In this document: positions 11,242 to 24,662 of the stretch, piece by piece | Numbering within the stretch: position 1 is the first letter of the stretch | Layout of the letters: every line of letters begins with the position of its first letter | Source of the DNA: Cerrena zonata | Taxonomy: Eukaryota > Basidiomycota > Agaricomycetes > Polyporales > Cerrenaceae | Direction of reading: 5' to 3' | NCBI GenBank assembly: GCA_038087015.1 | Contig: JASBNA010000010.1 | Coordinates: 1-64,000 of the forward strand | DNA length: 64,000 nt | Translations under genes and position numbers: made by a program | The notes under the pieces: generated by a model | Told to the model about the DNA's origin: nothing | What the model saw: only the letters and a program-made list of their open reading frames with translations | Database searches by the model: none

Positions 11242-14200
11242 ATGAGCTCAGACAAGCTCACAATTGAAAGTTCCCCGGATGAGGTCGGTCCAACCGTTTG
11301 AAACTGGAGGTGTCATCTAGTTTATGCTACGTTTATAGAACCTGTTGAAAGAGGAGAATGGATCAATCTACCTATTTCAATGGCTTGCGAATAACGAGCG
11401 GGCATTGCAACAGGTTACTGTGGTGTGTGACTTATGTCTTCCCGCAGAAACGATCCGCGATTCATGATATATACTTCTAGGAGGAGTTGAAGTCGCAACA
11501 GGAGGCACTAGAATCTAACCTGATCAACGTTGTCACAGGTGCTTCTCCTTACCCCGTTCCCGGTCGCCCTGTGCGAAACCTAGTAGCTCGGTGCTTCATT
11601 GCAATCTACACCAGAGGCAATACCAAGTCTCTCTTCGACACACTTCAGGCATTACTCAAGATTGCGGGAGAACAGAAGGTTCCAAACCAACAGGATGTTG
11701 GGCGCGTGTAAGTATTGTCGTTTCATTGTACTACTCGCATTTATTGACTTCGTTTTAGAGCTGCGATCTACTGTATAGGGGAACTCATGGGAGTGTTCGG
11801 TGCGCAGGTACGAAGAATGGAACCATCACGCTCCTAGTGTATCTGAACGTTCTTTAGGTTATGTCCCAAGTTGCAGGCGTAGTTACACTGTGTCTTCGGT
11901 TACACAAGCTATCAGCAGTGAGTCCTCCCCTCTGTGCGTTACAACACGACTGACTGTGCTCTAGTCTCCCATCATTCTCAAGTATCAGGCCCTACTCACA
12001 CTGGAGAAGACACTATCTACTGGAAAACGTGCGGTATCGGACTCTGTATTGAAGGATATTTTGAAACAGATGAAGAACGCTCTCGCGGACAAGGCACTGC
12101 CTGTCGTGCGTGCTGCTGCGAAGGTATTTCCATTGCCCCTACCATTGCAATATTCGATTGAACATATCTGAATTAGGTCTTGATTGCTATGTATCCCGCC
12201 GACGATGGCACTAGAGCAACCTCTGAGGTGGAGTCCGTGGTCACACTATGCGTGAAACACCTCGACGGTGCCGACCAACCCACACGTATTGCTCTCGCAC
12301 AGCTAGTTGGCCATATCCTCGCATCCACCCAGGTGGAACGTGTCGTTCCTCCACCAGATCCTCCCAAGCGATCGAAGAAGGCTGGAGAAGAGAAGGATGA
12401 GGATGAGAATCCGACACCCATTGCCGCTGTTGTTGCTGCGGAAGTCAAACTTATCATGACACCGAACGAGATGTTGTCCCAACTCTCCACCCATTTCAAC
12501 AAACCCCAGACCTCTCACAAGACTCGAATAGGGATTTTCTCTTGTTATACACAACTCATCAACACTCTCGGCTCGACATTCGTTGAACGTAATTATTCTC
12601 TCATAGTTGGGCACTTCATGACAGAGATCATCTCGCATGTGGGGAATTCTTCCACTCGACATACCGTCCTTTTTATTCGATCACTTGTGAAGATAGTGCT
12701 TCGTGACCTCATAGGTGTTCGTATGCTCAGCGAACAGGCTCAGATCATGGCTATCCAGGATTTGTCATCGGCGTATCTCAAACGCTGGCCTGCTTTGATC
12801 CCTGGTCAGACTGCACCAGGACCGTTGGTGCTCACTACTGCTTTGCAGGAAGTAGCCGGACTAGTGCAACAACTCGGGAATGCTCCCCCACCCGTTCAAG
12901 TGAGTTGGATTAAAGATTTGATTCGAGCAATTCTTAATGTCTTATTATGGACACTCAGGACGCATTATTGGAGCCTGTGACCACCCTACTCGCTCACCCA
13001 ACTCATACCGTTCGGTTTTTCGCTGCGTGGACATTGCAGAGTTTCTGCTATTCTACCCCCCTTCGACTTCCTAAGACTCTCCTCAGCCTTGTTGAAATGC
13101 TACAGCACGATATGACTCAGCTCACTAGCCCTGTCGCACCTTCTGACATCCAAACCCGATCCCTCGGACATGCTTATGGTCTGTCCGCTTTACTCGCTCT
13201 CGTTCCCCATCGTCCGCTCTATGTCTCGTACGATATCAACGCAAACGTCTTCTATACTGCGGTTCAATTGTTGAAGGCGGCAGGAGAGCATGATGTCCAT
13301 ATTGCACGCATTGAAATCGAGGTCGCTTGGACTTTGATTGCATCTTTGATGTCATTGGGTCCTCATTTCGTCAGAGCTCATCTTACTCAACTCCTTGTCC
13401 TGTGGCGTAACGCACTCCCCAAGCCTACTACGAAGGACAATTCCGTGAAGCGTTCGTCGTCGGAATGGATGTTCCTCTTACAAGTACGAGAGAATGCCCT
13501 TCGAGCCGTTCATCATTTCCTGCAACATAATGCCTCTGCCCTCGTTACAGCAGATATATCTCGCCGTATTGCAACTCTCTTGGGGAATGCCCTACAATTC
13601 GCAAATACGTTCTCGATGCAGCGTGTGGAAGACCCTGGCGATCGTCTACCTGAGACTGAAGAGAAAGGTCTTACCCTCCGAGGAGCGGAAGCCTTGTTAC
13701 GCTCCCGAGTCTTCCAATGTTTCTCGTTACTGGATCTCTCATCTGTTTCGGACGCTACCCAAGGATTGGTCTTGCAGTCTTCGATATCGCTTTTCGCTAG
13801 CCCCGAGGGGTACACTGGATCTTCTGTCCAGGCTGCCATTGCCTCTTCTTCTGGTAGCTTTGTTCATGTCTGGCAGACATTCGACCAATATGGTTATGGT
13901 GTCTCCGATTTGGAGATCCCGAACGATGCGGATATGAGTGGATCTGATACTACGAAGGATTGGCTGAATCGGGATCCTATTGATGCGTCTATCCATGACT
14001 TGGTAAGCTTTTCTAAATATCGACTCTTATTTATACAATGTCCCAATGCTTTATGTGTTTTAGGGTAGCAAACCGGTTCTTCGTTCAATCGAACATGATC
14101 CCTTGGTTTTGTGCCACAAGGACGCCCAAGTTGCGAACGAACCGGCTACGCCATCTCCCTTGACTGCCGCGGTCAATTCGAGCATCTTGCTATTCTCTCA

Positions 14201-17200
14201 AATCCTCCCCTTACAGGACCCTTCTTCTATGAGTCGTACCGTCACGAAGCTCATGGAGTCTATCAACGCTTCTAAGTCAGAAAAGAATCCTGGTCGCAAG
14301 TTTGCAGCACTGTTCAATGCTACCGTTGCTGTGCTCTTCGCATTGAGGCAGACTTCGGGTGCTTCGAAACGTCTTTCTGAAGCTTTGAGCAACCCTCAAG
14401 TTTCCTCGATGCTATCTGCATTTTTGAAGGTGTGTAAAGGTACATCGTTCTGTCAAATATTCTCTGACGGATTTCCCCTCAGGACGCCCTGGTCGACGGG
14501 GATGTATTCCTCCGACAAGCTGCCAATGAAGCCATCGGAAGATTGTGCAGTCTAGCAGGCACATCATTCCTTAGTACGCAGATCAAGACTTTAGTCAACG
14601 AAGTCGTTGCGAACCGGGACCCTCACGGCCGTGCTGGGTGTGCTCTTGCCTTTGGTGCTATCTATGGAAACGTAGGGGGACTGGCTGCGGGCCCGCTCTT
14701 GAAGACCACGGTCAATGTTCTCATGTCTCTCATCAAGGATCCACATCCTGTCGTACACTTCTGGACGTTACGTGCATTAGCCCGAGTCATCGACGCTGCT
14801 AGTCTGACTTATGCAAGCTATGTTTCGAGCACCCTTGGTCTTCTCTTCCAGATCTACATGCTGGAAAGTCACGAACCTGAGGGAGGATCCCTAGGCTATG
14901 TGAATTTCAGTGGCGATTTACCCATCTATCAAGCCATATGCCAGAATATCGATGCCATCGTCACCGTTGTTGGTCCGGATATCCAGGAATCTGTTCGAAC
15001 ACGTACACTCGTGTCTGATCTCATCGAGTCGCTCAGTCAAGAAGACAGTGACGGTACTTGCGTAGAGGCAATGCGATGCATTCAACACTTTTTGATGTTT
15101 GCTCCGGAGCACGTTGATGTCCCCAAGCTCGTAAAGCAGTTCCGAGGCTACCTTTCATCCTCTCGTCGTCAACTCAAGGTCTCCTCTATCAACGCACTGT
15201 ACCAGTTAGTACAGAAGGATGCCGTTCTTATGTCCCGCCTTGGAGGAGATCAGTTGGTCGAAGAACTCTTTGCCATGCTTGATGACGATTCTTCGGTGGA
15301 CGGCGTTCGTAGTGTCATTACGATATGGTTACAACAAACGGTGATCCATAACCCATCAGCGTGGATCGATATTTGCCAGCGTATCATGTCCCGTACCACG
15401 GCGTCACAACAAATTGTAGAGGCAAGCACGAAGCGCGGTGACTTTGGAGACGACGAAGGGCAATCATTTGGGACTGATGGTACTAATGAACAAGGACGCC
15501 CCACAGCTAGGTGGAGAACGCAGCTGTTTGCGTTGCAGTGCTTACATACCATTTGTATCACGGTCAAGCAGCTCGGACGGAAGGAGCACATCGACATCGT
15601 GTATGCTCGAACGCAGGGGCTCCCGATTTCAGGATTGCTCGCGTCCCGAATTACCGACCTGGTACGAATTGCCTTCACGGCTTCCGCCGCTCATGTTATG
15701 GAGATTCGACTGGAGGGTCTAGTCGTCCTGAGAGACGTCATAGAGGTAAGCCTCTCGTATTTTTTTTTCGCTCAATCTTTAACAACACGTGCAGATTTTT
15801 GCATCCGTCGCTGATCCCGATTTCGAGAACTCGTCGATTTTGGAGCAACATCAAGCTCCAATCACTGCAGCACTCACACCTGCATTCTCGTCTGACTCGA
15901 CTCCGGAGATTTTATCTTCTGCAATAAAGGTCTGCGCCGTATTCTTGGGTAGCGGGGCTGTTGGAGATATGGATCGATTGAGTCGTATATTGAAGATCCT
16001 CGTATCAGCACTCCAGCAATGCAAAGGTGTGTATGTCGGGACTCTTCGTCGTTTGAGTCTAATGTTATGGTAGACCCGGTCTTCTTGCAACTCGGTGATG
16101 CGGCTGACCTTGGACCGAACGCATCCGTAATGTTACGTATCGCAACATTGACTGCGTGGGCAGAGCTGAAGATAGCAAGCCGTACCCGAACATACCTTGT
16201 AGACGTCCTGCGTTCACACGCTTCCCTTTTGGCCTCCTTGTGGACGAGCTCTCTCAGAGACTATGCGAGTATCAAAGTAGGGGTTGAGGGTCTGGATGAT
16301 ATTGCAATGGCATCGCTGGATTCATCATACGGGAGTCTTGGGAGAGAAGTTCTACTACCTGTGCGTGTTGTACTACGTTTTCAACTTGATACTGTAACTG
16401 ACGGTTTGTTGTTGCAGTACTACTCGGAGGCGTGGTCAACAATTTTGCACGCCATGGTTACAGCTCTGAAGGATCAGGAGAGTCATATCGATACAGCGAT
16501 GCACGGCCAAATATCGTCCGAGCTTACTAAAGACAACGAAGAACCTGCAACCTTCTTCTTTGCCATATTCGGATTGGCATTTGAGGTTTTGACGACGGGT
16601 GTCAATGGATCTGGTAACTCTGAGTTGTCTCATCTTCAGATCTCTCTACAAGCGGTGGAGTGTCTGGTGCAGAGACAATATTGTGGCAAGGTCTTTAGCA
16701 ATGGTAGAATCCTAGATGAGCTTATCAGGGCATTCTACCGGCTAGCATTGACGGCAAAAGATGATGTCCTGGAGCAGCTACTCAGAGCCATTGTATCTTT
16801 GTCAGACTCATTGCAGACAGTGTCAAGGTATGTTTTATATCCACATTTTAATATCTTTGGTCTAATATCCTATAGTTCTGTTGGCCTGGACCATTGTCTC
16901 AAGATAGCTATGCATATTGTGAAGAGGAGCTGTGAAAAATGTCCAGTTTCAGGTAAATTCTCTGTTTGATATATGAGAAACTTAGTTGAATATTTCCTCT
17001 ATCAGCTTTCTTGCTAAATCAAGCAGTGGAAGTGTTATGTGTTATTATACTCAAGATGGAACAGTCAGTTCAAGTGGATGCATTACTGGTTGCCCTAACA
17101 CTCTATACTGGTAAGAAGTCATTCTTACAATACTTTTCCTTACATTAACAAAAATTCAGGTCTTCTTCAGTCTGAAGCTATTGACAGCAGTGCTGTTGGC

Positions 17201-18123
17201 CTAACTCTGCAGTCTTTGAGACTATTGCTAGCAAGTCTTGAAGCAAGCAATATTGCTACTATCCAGCTAGAACATTCAGTTCATGGCATGTTATCTCAGT
17301 CTGTGCTAAATATTGATAGCATGAAGTAAGCATCTAATTCATATGCTTCTGTTTAAGTTTATAATGTTTGTATTTTAGAGGCAGAAAAGGTCCTGCATGT
17401 GATACCAAAATCAAGAACAATCTGCTAGCTACAGCACTGATATTAACTTCTTTACCATCTACTATCAAAATAGGCCAGTCTGTGATTGATCAACTCTGTT
17501 TGCTTGTGATTGAGATACTAGTTGCCTTAGAGGTATGTTGTCTGTCTTTAGTAGGGACTATACTAAAGAACAATTTCTTTAGGAATCTGCTGTTACTGCA
17601 GCACATTGTGCAAGAACATTGATCTCAGCATCACTCTCAGGCAATCTATGGCTTAGCCAATGTGCTAATCCACTGTTATCAGGTTTTGTGCAATGCTTGA
17701 TAAAACTTGCTGCATATCAAGAAAATTCTCTAATCCAATTTTTGCCTATTGTTCAAGAGGCATGGAAGTGTTTTACAGTGCTGTTCACAGTTTCTTCTGA
17801 TCAAAATAGTAGGAAATCATGCTGGTCTAAATCAAGCTAATACTGATAAATTTATAGAACCTCAAATACTTGGATTTATTCTACCAGTTATGACACTTTA
17901 TCTGCAGCCACAGTCAAAATCACCAAATCATATCCATCAGCAAACTCTCACTCATATTCTATCTTTTGCTTCAGTATCTCCTGCTATTTTCAAAGATGTT
18001 ACATCTAAAATTCAGGTGGAAGCAAAGGAGATATTAGAAATATCAGTCAAGCAAGCTTTGGGTGGTGCAAAAGCTGTTTTATCAGAGAACTCAAAGCCAC
18101 AAATATTGTTGCGTGCTTTTTAG
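11242..18123 (+). CDS. LAA1: HEATR5/LAA1-type HEAT-repeat protein
   Basis: LAA1/HEATR5 proteins are about 2,000-aa HEAT-repeat solenoids that help AP-1 and clathrin act in Golgi-endosome transport. Nineteen exons join in frame to 1,979 aa: 11242-11283, 11339-11422, 11481-11707, 11759-11807, 11858-11917, 11965-12123, 12177-12899, 12959-14002, 14064-14429, 14483-15745, 15795-16026, 16074-16360, 16418-16827, 16876-16952, 17006-17110, 17160-17325, 17379-17532, 17583-17808, 17858-18123. Visible signatures are IYLFQWLANNERAL near the N-terminus, TRSLGHAYGLSALLALVP, VHFWTLRALARVID and the C-terminal KPQILLRAF, close to the family's usual end. The donor of intron 2 could instead be 11414. From 16754 on, the exons lose CpG and become AT-rich, and all but one Arg codon become AGA/AGG, although frame and splice sites stay intact. 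Confidence 0.88.
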
Positions 18124-19166
18124 AGGAGAATATATGATCTTTGTTTTACTAGTTTGATTTAGATATTGTTTTAAACTAGGTATGCTATACAATATTAATC
18201 TTTGAGTATAATTCTAAAAACAGTTATTTGAAGTCTTTGATATATTATTGTTAAAGAACTTTGACTATAGTTAAATAGTAGTCTATAGTAGAAAATATAA
18301 GAAAATATATCTACCTAAGATATATATAAAGCAGCTTTTGCTAAGGTGAGAGGCTTTTTGAGAGAGCAAAAGTGGTGAAATTGTGTCCTTATATAATATT
18401 ACAGGTGAGGAAAACTATAAGAGAGAGAAAAAAAGTGAGGAGAAAGGTAATTCCAAAGTATAAGTAGTTTCTACTAGTGCCAAATAAGTTCTAAGGCAAG
18501 GCACACATCTGCAAGTTTGGTTTAAAGAATAGTATTTGAGCAGAGAGGCTGAGGTGATGTTGAAGAATGAGAACAACTAACAGAAGGTTGGACCTAAGAA
18601 ATGCTACAGCTCTTTTATAGTTTAGTCTGGATTATCTGAATATACTTGGATTTTTCCATAACTTCTCTATTTCATCTTATTTTATTAATATCTTTTATGT
18701 TAGCACTAATTTTGATATTGAAGTGAAGCATTACTCTTATAAATGTAGTAGATTTTAGAAAAGATCTCAGCTTTTTTTATGCCAGACTTTGCACTCTCAA
18801 AATCAAGAAAGATTTAGAATAGTTGTAAAATCTTTGGTATTATAAAATCCTCTCACAGTGGGGATTCAACTCTGGCATCAGTGATGCTAGGAAAAGAACA
18901 TTGAAAAGATATTTATTATATTTCTCATGATGTTTTTTAAAAAGATTTTGGTGCAAAATATTCTAAATATTTTCTTTCAATGTTCTTCCAATATTTAATT
19001 AGGAGAACAGATACTTAGTTCATTCATTTAGGGAAAAATAGCTGCTTCATGCATTACTATTAATGCTATATAGCATACTAAGATACACAGGCAACTATTT
19101 AGAGTCTTATTTAGACACTCAGGCTGGTATTTCATAGTTTGGGAATACCACCACTTTTCTAAATAG
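18124..19166. other. AT-rich intergenic start of the CpG-poor desert
   Basis: No open frame of note and almost no CpG. The only structure I see is a half copy of a palindromic MITE at 18751-18855. Confidence 0.6.
18751..18855. repeat. Half copy of palindromic MITE family 1
   Basis: GATTTTAGAAAAGATCTCAG, then a Ttract, then GACTTTGCACTCTCAAAATC and AATAGTTGTAAAATCTTTGG match one arm of the copies at 30835-31308 and 44485-44928. The other arm is missing. Confidence 0.6.
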
Positions 19167-19353
19167 TATGGTGGTCTGTTTGCACTTTTATTACCCAAAA
19201 AAATGAGTCTGCCCCCAAAAAAATATGAGTTTGATACCCCAAAATAAAAAGTATTGCTTGTTTCTAAAAACTTCTGTTCCTCCCCCTCCTGAAAACTTAC
19301 ATTCTAAAACAAAAATATTGATATTATAATGACATCATAGTGCTTACATAAGT
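19167..19353 (+). repeat. Left inverted repeat arm
   Basis: Starts TATGGTGGTC and includes AAAATATGAGTTTGATACC, AGTATTGCTTGTTTCT and GCTTACATAAGT. The reverse complement stands at 26772-26961. Confidence 0.65.
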
Positions 19354-19561
19354 AACCATATTAGATATACTACTAAATTAGGGATACTAGATAAATAGTC
19401 ACAAATAATGCATGGCCACCTTAAGGCAGCTGCTCAGGCTCAAGCTAGGTCCTGTAACTCAATCTCACTTTACCACTCTTCTCATTCAATCAGTACATCA
19501 CTGATCCCCCACTATCATTACTGAAACTCGAACCTACTGCAATCATTATCTCTACTTACTT

Positions 19562-21330
19562 ATGATGGCCAAGCGATCTCGACAGGCACTCTCTTCTTCT
19601 GAGTCACAGAATGAGGGTTTGAACAGGCTTCTAAGCCCTCCTCTCCTCAAAGGCTCACATCCTCTCAAGTCCAACGGTCTGTTGGGAGCTCCTCTGGCAT
19701 CAGCCATATTGTACAAGGTTATCTCACACAGGCTAATCAGAAATCCAATGCTGACTTTTGAAAGTCATCCCAGTCTTTTTGGACATATGGGGCTGGTCCT
19801 TCGAGGTAGAAGAGGGGAGGTATAACAGTGCATTTTCTCATCACTTGCTGTTTCTACTGATTCTAACCTTCTCTCATAATAATTAGACCAAGAAGTTATC
19901 AGCTACAGGTCCATCTCAATCAGAGGAGTCTTCTCAATCTTTCTTGATCGGGACTCTTGTAATATTGCCCTATGAAACAGAGATATGTACTAATCCCACT
20001 TATATTATCTGTTTCTAGTTTCTAATCAATTATATGAAACTAGCATGCTCATACTGATCCTATCACCAATCCTATTGGTTGAGCTCTTATCAAACCCCAG
20101 GCACCAGCCTCCACTGAGCTTCAAGGCCTAGAGAATGTGGGATTCTGTCTCAGAAATCTGGAGACAGCGATCCAATTCTTTAAAGACTGGACTGCTGAGC
20201 AGGTTATGAAGAAGTTGCGTGAACTTCTTCCCAAGGCTTTTACTATGATCAACAATGATGTTGATATCAAGGACCCTGATTGGCATAAGCCACTATTCTA
20301 CCTTTGTACCAGGGAACATTCTTGATCCTCTCTTATTATACTCCCTGGTGGAGACTCTCCAACTGGTGCCATCCTCTCTCATCTCTCTGTTGATTCTCAT
20401 ACCGCTTGGTCAAAACAAGTGTTCTATTTTGGTAAGTTATCAGCTTTGTAGATTATCATATTGTGACTTACTCAGATACTCTGAAGTTACCCGTCATGAA
20501 CTCAAGAGGGTTACCAATGCTTCCATCAACTATTCTGATTCTCCATCACCTTCACCTGAGCCCCATCTGAAGAAGAAAAGGAAGCAGGTTGCTTGCCTAT
20601 CATCTCCGATCATCATTTCGGAATCTGAGGATGATATGCAGAATATTATAAGTGATGATAGCTCTAAGGGCTGTCCAACAAAGAGACCTTGTGTACAAGG
20701 TAAGCTTGTTTAGTTGAATTTATAAAGAATATTATCTGATATATGTGTATGATATAGCATCAACTCATTCAGTCTCTAATCGGTCTTCACCTATTGCTGC
20801 ATTGCTCAACAACTTCCATCTAACCAATACTGATGATGCAGGGAACAAGGCTAGTCCCATGCAACTGACCTTCAACCTACCATCTATGACAGCTTAGCCA
20901 TCTGACTTCAGCTATCATACCTCATTCCATATCGAGGAGAGTATGACAGATCCATGGAGTACTGAGTCCAAGGTAGCATTCTAAGTTACATTTCCTTCAG
21001 TTTGAAGGTAGTATACTCTCCTGTATATATCTACTAACAGTCAGCAGATTGTACATATTACTACCTTTCTTGCTATCTGCACCCACTTGGACAAGCAATT
21101 TCACACCACTCTCTCAGTTTTCAATGATGCTCATGTAGATAATGGTTATGCATGTGGACCCTACTTGATACAATGATATATCACATTTTCTAATAGCATA
21201 CTTTAATGACCTACTCAAATAACTGGTACTGTTCAATCAGATGTGTTAAAATATTTAAGGCCCATCCCTATAATACTGCCCAAGGCATCCAAATTTCTAG
21301 GGGCAGTTCAATATATAGCTCCTAGCTAGC
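19562..21330 (+). pseudogene. Relic of an unrecognised gene inside the inverted-repeat interval
   Basis: The plus strand holds successive frames that read like exons of one gene. They are MMAKRSRQALSSSESQNEG at 19562, a Ser-rich piece (SEESSQSFLIGT), LENVGFCLRNLETAIQFFKD from 20137, a broken stretch LIILPGGDSPTGAILSHLS after an in-frame TGA near 20323, a Ser/Pro/Lys-rich block with acidic SESEDD near 20620, and a last piece containing AALLNNFHLTNTDD and HLDKQFHTTLSVFND near 20800-21130. In-frame stops interrupt it. I do not know the function. Part of the first exon still contains CpG. Exon limits are approximate. Confidence 0.4.
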
Positions 21331-23247
21331 CCAAGCTCCTATACATATAGTCTCGCCTGTTGGATATCTATCATTATCCCATTCTTCAGGATGAAAACCT
21401 AGCCCATGTGAGATAAAATTGGTTGTAGTGACATGCTGCAAGGTTTCAACAAATGCCTCTTTAAGCTCTGGGTGAGCAATAAATGGATTGGTGTAATTGG
21501 GAACCTGTACAGAATGGTGATGAAAGTTAGGGGCATTATTCTCAGAGATGATCTTTTCAAGATCTTCTAGTGGGAACATTTCCCTATCATCACTATCTGA
21601 AACAGTATCTGACTCTGAACTGTCAGTTTCAGAATCAGAGGTAGGATCCTCTACTATATTATTTGAGATCATATATTCAAGTTAAAATAAAGATAGTCTG
21701 ACCTTCATCTTCATTTTCCACATTCATACTTTGTTTATTATTATCATCTCTACATATACTATAATACTGGTGTATGAGATCTGGCTCAACTCCTGCACAG
21801 TCATCATATATGTAAACACCATGCTGTAACATCCCAAGTAGACACATATTCTGGTAACACAAATTAACATTAGTAGTGGTATACTAAAAAGTCAGAAATA
21901 TGAAGCTTACAGTGAGACTCTGATTGTGTCCTAAATCAGAGATAGGGTGTGCATTCCATTGCTCAAGAAATATCTGACAGTCATGGTCAATAATATCTAG
22001 AAATAGATAGTGTAATAGCCAGAGGTGATGTGGGAGATCAATATCATGATGGTGTAACTATTTGAGATGGAAGAAAAAGGCCTACCAACATTGTGCAAAT
22101 TGACTACCAACTTCAACCTAAATATGTTCAATATGGCTATTATAAGTCGAGCTATACAAATTGAAGAATATAAATGTGGTGAGACAATACAAGACAAAAA
22201 ATACATACAATCCCCACATAAAGCTTGCTCAATTAGCACCCTGAACCATAATCATCACAACTGATATGAGCTTATTCTCTCCACCCCTATCACCTTGTAC
22301 ACAAGATGACCATCCAAATTTCTTGATGGCAGTAAGAAATAACTCGAGAACAGTTCTGGCTTTATTACAAGTATTAGCTTTGAGTGCAACAAGCTGCACA
22401 AGATCAATATATCTCATTGGTACCAAGATAGTATATTTGATTATATACTGTTTGACAATAGCCATCAATAATGCCATGAAGAACAATACCCCAGCATATC
22501 AGCTTATGATATCTGTCTATATGCCACAAAGCATTAGGTCTCAAAACATGATAGGCATGATGACATATAGTCTTATGTATACACAGTGTATGCCCAATTG
22601 GATCCACACAGTAGAAGGATTCAATAATGTGATGCCATTGAGTATGCAACCCCTGAGTATGAAGAAATTCTGTAAAGTAGCTCCACCCTAAATTAGGTTT
22701 TTCAGTATGAAATTGTCAGACTAAAGTGTCCAGTTCAGTGTTAGAGATATTGGAATGACCAGAAACAATGTCCATCTCTTTAAGATACTTAGACAAGGTG
22801 TTGCGATGTATGCCAATAGCTGCTGCAAGACTTGTGATACTGATATTGCAACCAGGTTCTAGCGCTACTTTGAGCAGTTTGATATTGGGAGTCTTGCAGG
22901 AATGCCCAGGGTAGTTGGTATATTCAGTTTCATATATTTGTGAAAATGCAATATTTGCAGTTTCTCTAAGATATATATGATAAAGATGAGGGGATTCAGA
23001 GCTCAAATTATAATTATCACACTTACCTACTTTGCATATCCCCTGCCTTCTGAATTAACTGCACTAGCAAGCTACCAATGATATGTGCATTTTCAGTTGC
23101 CCATTCTTCAAGTTCAGGATACCTAGTGACAATATCAGACAATCTCTCTAATAAAGAAATTACATCAGATTGCAAACTATTGATATGATACTGTATTTGA
23201 TGTGACTCATTTGTTATTTGTAAAACTTGGATTGCCTGATTGACCAT
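21322..23247 (-). pseudogene. Decayed integrase-core (DDE) domain gene
   Basis: Reading the minus strand gives, in order: a helical N-terminal exon (23247-23023, LERLSDIVTRYPELEEWA); an HTH-like exon (ITSLAAAIGIHRNTLSKYL, 23006-22716); the catalytic core with NALWHIDRYHKLICWGIVLHG (Asp codon near 22517); after an intron GTATAT...GTGCAG, VQGDRGGENK (Asp near 22291); then YNSHIEHI-stop-VEVG (candidate Glu near 22145); and a C-terminal acidic tail ending GAWAS. This DDE layout is that of integrase-core proteins common in basidiomycetes. Stops sit where Arg or Trp is expected (V-stop-QFHTEKP, N-stop-ASFMWG, stop-VEVG), the result of C-to-T changes. Splice sites are largely preserved. Identification is from pattern, not alignment. 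Confidence 0.6.
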
Positions 23248-23537
23248 TGAGCTGGGTGATATAAGGGCTGGTCAGATATTTGGTGGCAATGGGTCTGGTA
23301 GTGACATTGTTATTTTTAGTATGGTAAGATGATGAGATAGTGGTATAGCCTAGATTGCCAAATATAGCAAAAGAAAATAGATGATTTGTGACATTCAACC
23401 TCAACCTCAACCAACATCTCCACTACTAATATGTCATCACCTATCAAACACCAGCAATGGTGAATTTCAGATGGTAATATTGCATTCAAGGTATACTATA
23501 CTCACTCATAACTATTAGCAATAACCTGAACTAATGA

Positions 23538-24403
23538 TTGCCAATATTATTATCTCTAAAGATTGAAAATACTCTTTTTAATGTCTATTGTGGTATGCTA
23601 TCGATGTATTCTGATGCAATAGAAGGTGTTCTCCATCTTCCCTCGGGAATAGAGAGTGATAGAACCAAGATGAATCTAATCATACTGCCAGGATTCAGTG
23701 CAACTGAGTTTAAATATGTCCTTGACTGGATGTTGAATTTGTATGTTTATTATCATTCTCAGTGTTTGCCTTCATATAATGTGAAATACCCTAGGCCTTC
23801 CAATGCAGCACTCCCAGATAAAGATCAATATGTAGCTATACTCCAGTTCTCCTTGATCTGGGATATCAGCTATGATCAATCATATGCGATCACTGGTCTG
23901 GAGAGCCTGTCTCTGTCTTCAGTGTGGCAACTAAAGATCGCCCACATGTTTGAGATCATTTCTTAGGTATGCCTTGCTATCAGAGCTATGATGTAGCCTG
24001 GCAGCCCATACTCATTTACACAACTTACCGCTGAGCACTTTGGCCAGCTCAAACAGATATACTACTTCCTTGCCTGTGCACATTTCCACATTGTAAAACA
24101 ATGAGAACAAATTGCAGCATTTCCACCTGGGCTCAAACTTGGTCCCTCGGTGATATATAGTGAGGATGAATATGAGTTGATACCTGGTTGCGCAAGGTCA
24201 TGCCTGCACTACTCGGCAATGAGCCTATGCAGCTTGCAGACCTCATTAGATATATGGAGGGCTTACAGTTTCCCATAAGCATGAAATGGTATTATAAATA
24301 TAATATGATAGATTCCATGCAAAATAGTAGTATTTTACAGATCAAGAATCAGGTTGTAGAGGATGTAATTGTGGCAGTTGAAAATTATTACACTAATTTG
24401 TAA
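23538..24403 (+). pseudogene. Relic of a BTB/POZ-type gene
   Basis: The frame at 23538 encodes LKIENTLFNVYCGMLSMYSD followed by VLHLPSG, LIILPGFSATEFKYVLDWML and AILQFSLIWDIS, the order and spacing of the BTB genes expanded in Agaricomycetes (ligand LF.VH.., then F...LW.LY, then the cell-location helix). After a stop at 23966 the homologous tail continues in other frames (EHFGQLKQIYYFLAC, PSVIYSEDEYELIPGC) to the frame ending VVEDVIVAVENYYTNL at 24403. No role in the mobile unit is known. Decay through stops and frame changes makes a working protein unlikely. Confidence 0.4.
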
Positions 24404-24565
24404 TAGGATATAACTAATTACAATGCTGAACATTACACTCATTTATAACACAACACTCACCAATCACAGTATTTGTGGAATGTGATATAAGCACAGTAAC
24501 ATATCATAAAAAGAATAGGTAAAGAGTGAGAGCTATATATTATACTCAAGCTATATCTAGCAAAG

Positions 24566-24662
24566 GCATTTTGGTGAAGTGGTTATGCTGTTGAGCTCTG
24601 TGTACCTATTTATATAGGAGGCCAGAGATTTTACAGGCTCTCATGGGTTTGAACTACAGATA
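24566..24662 (+). repeat. tRNA-like sequence (possible SINE head or tRNA pseudogene)
   Basis: TTGGTGAAGTGGTTATGC at 24571 resembles a pol III A box (TGGNNNAGTGG), and GGGTTTGAACTAC at 24645 resembles a B box (GGTTCGANNCC with the CpG changed to TG). Spacing of about 70 nt fits an intron-bearing or SINE-like tRNA gene. I did not verify a cloverleaf. Confidence 0.35.
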
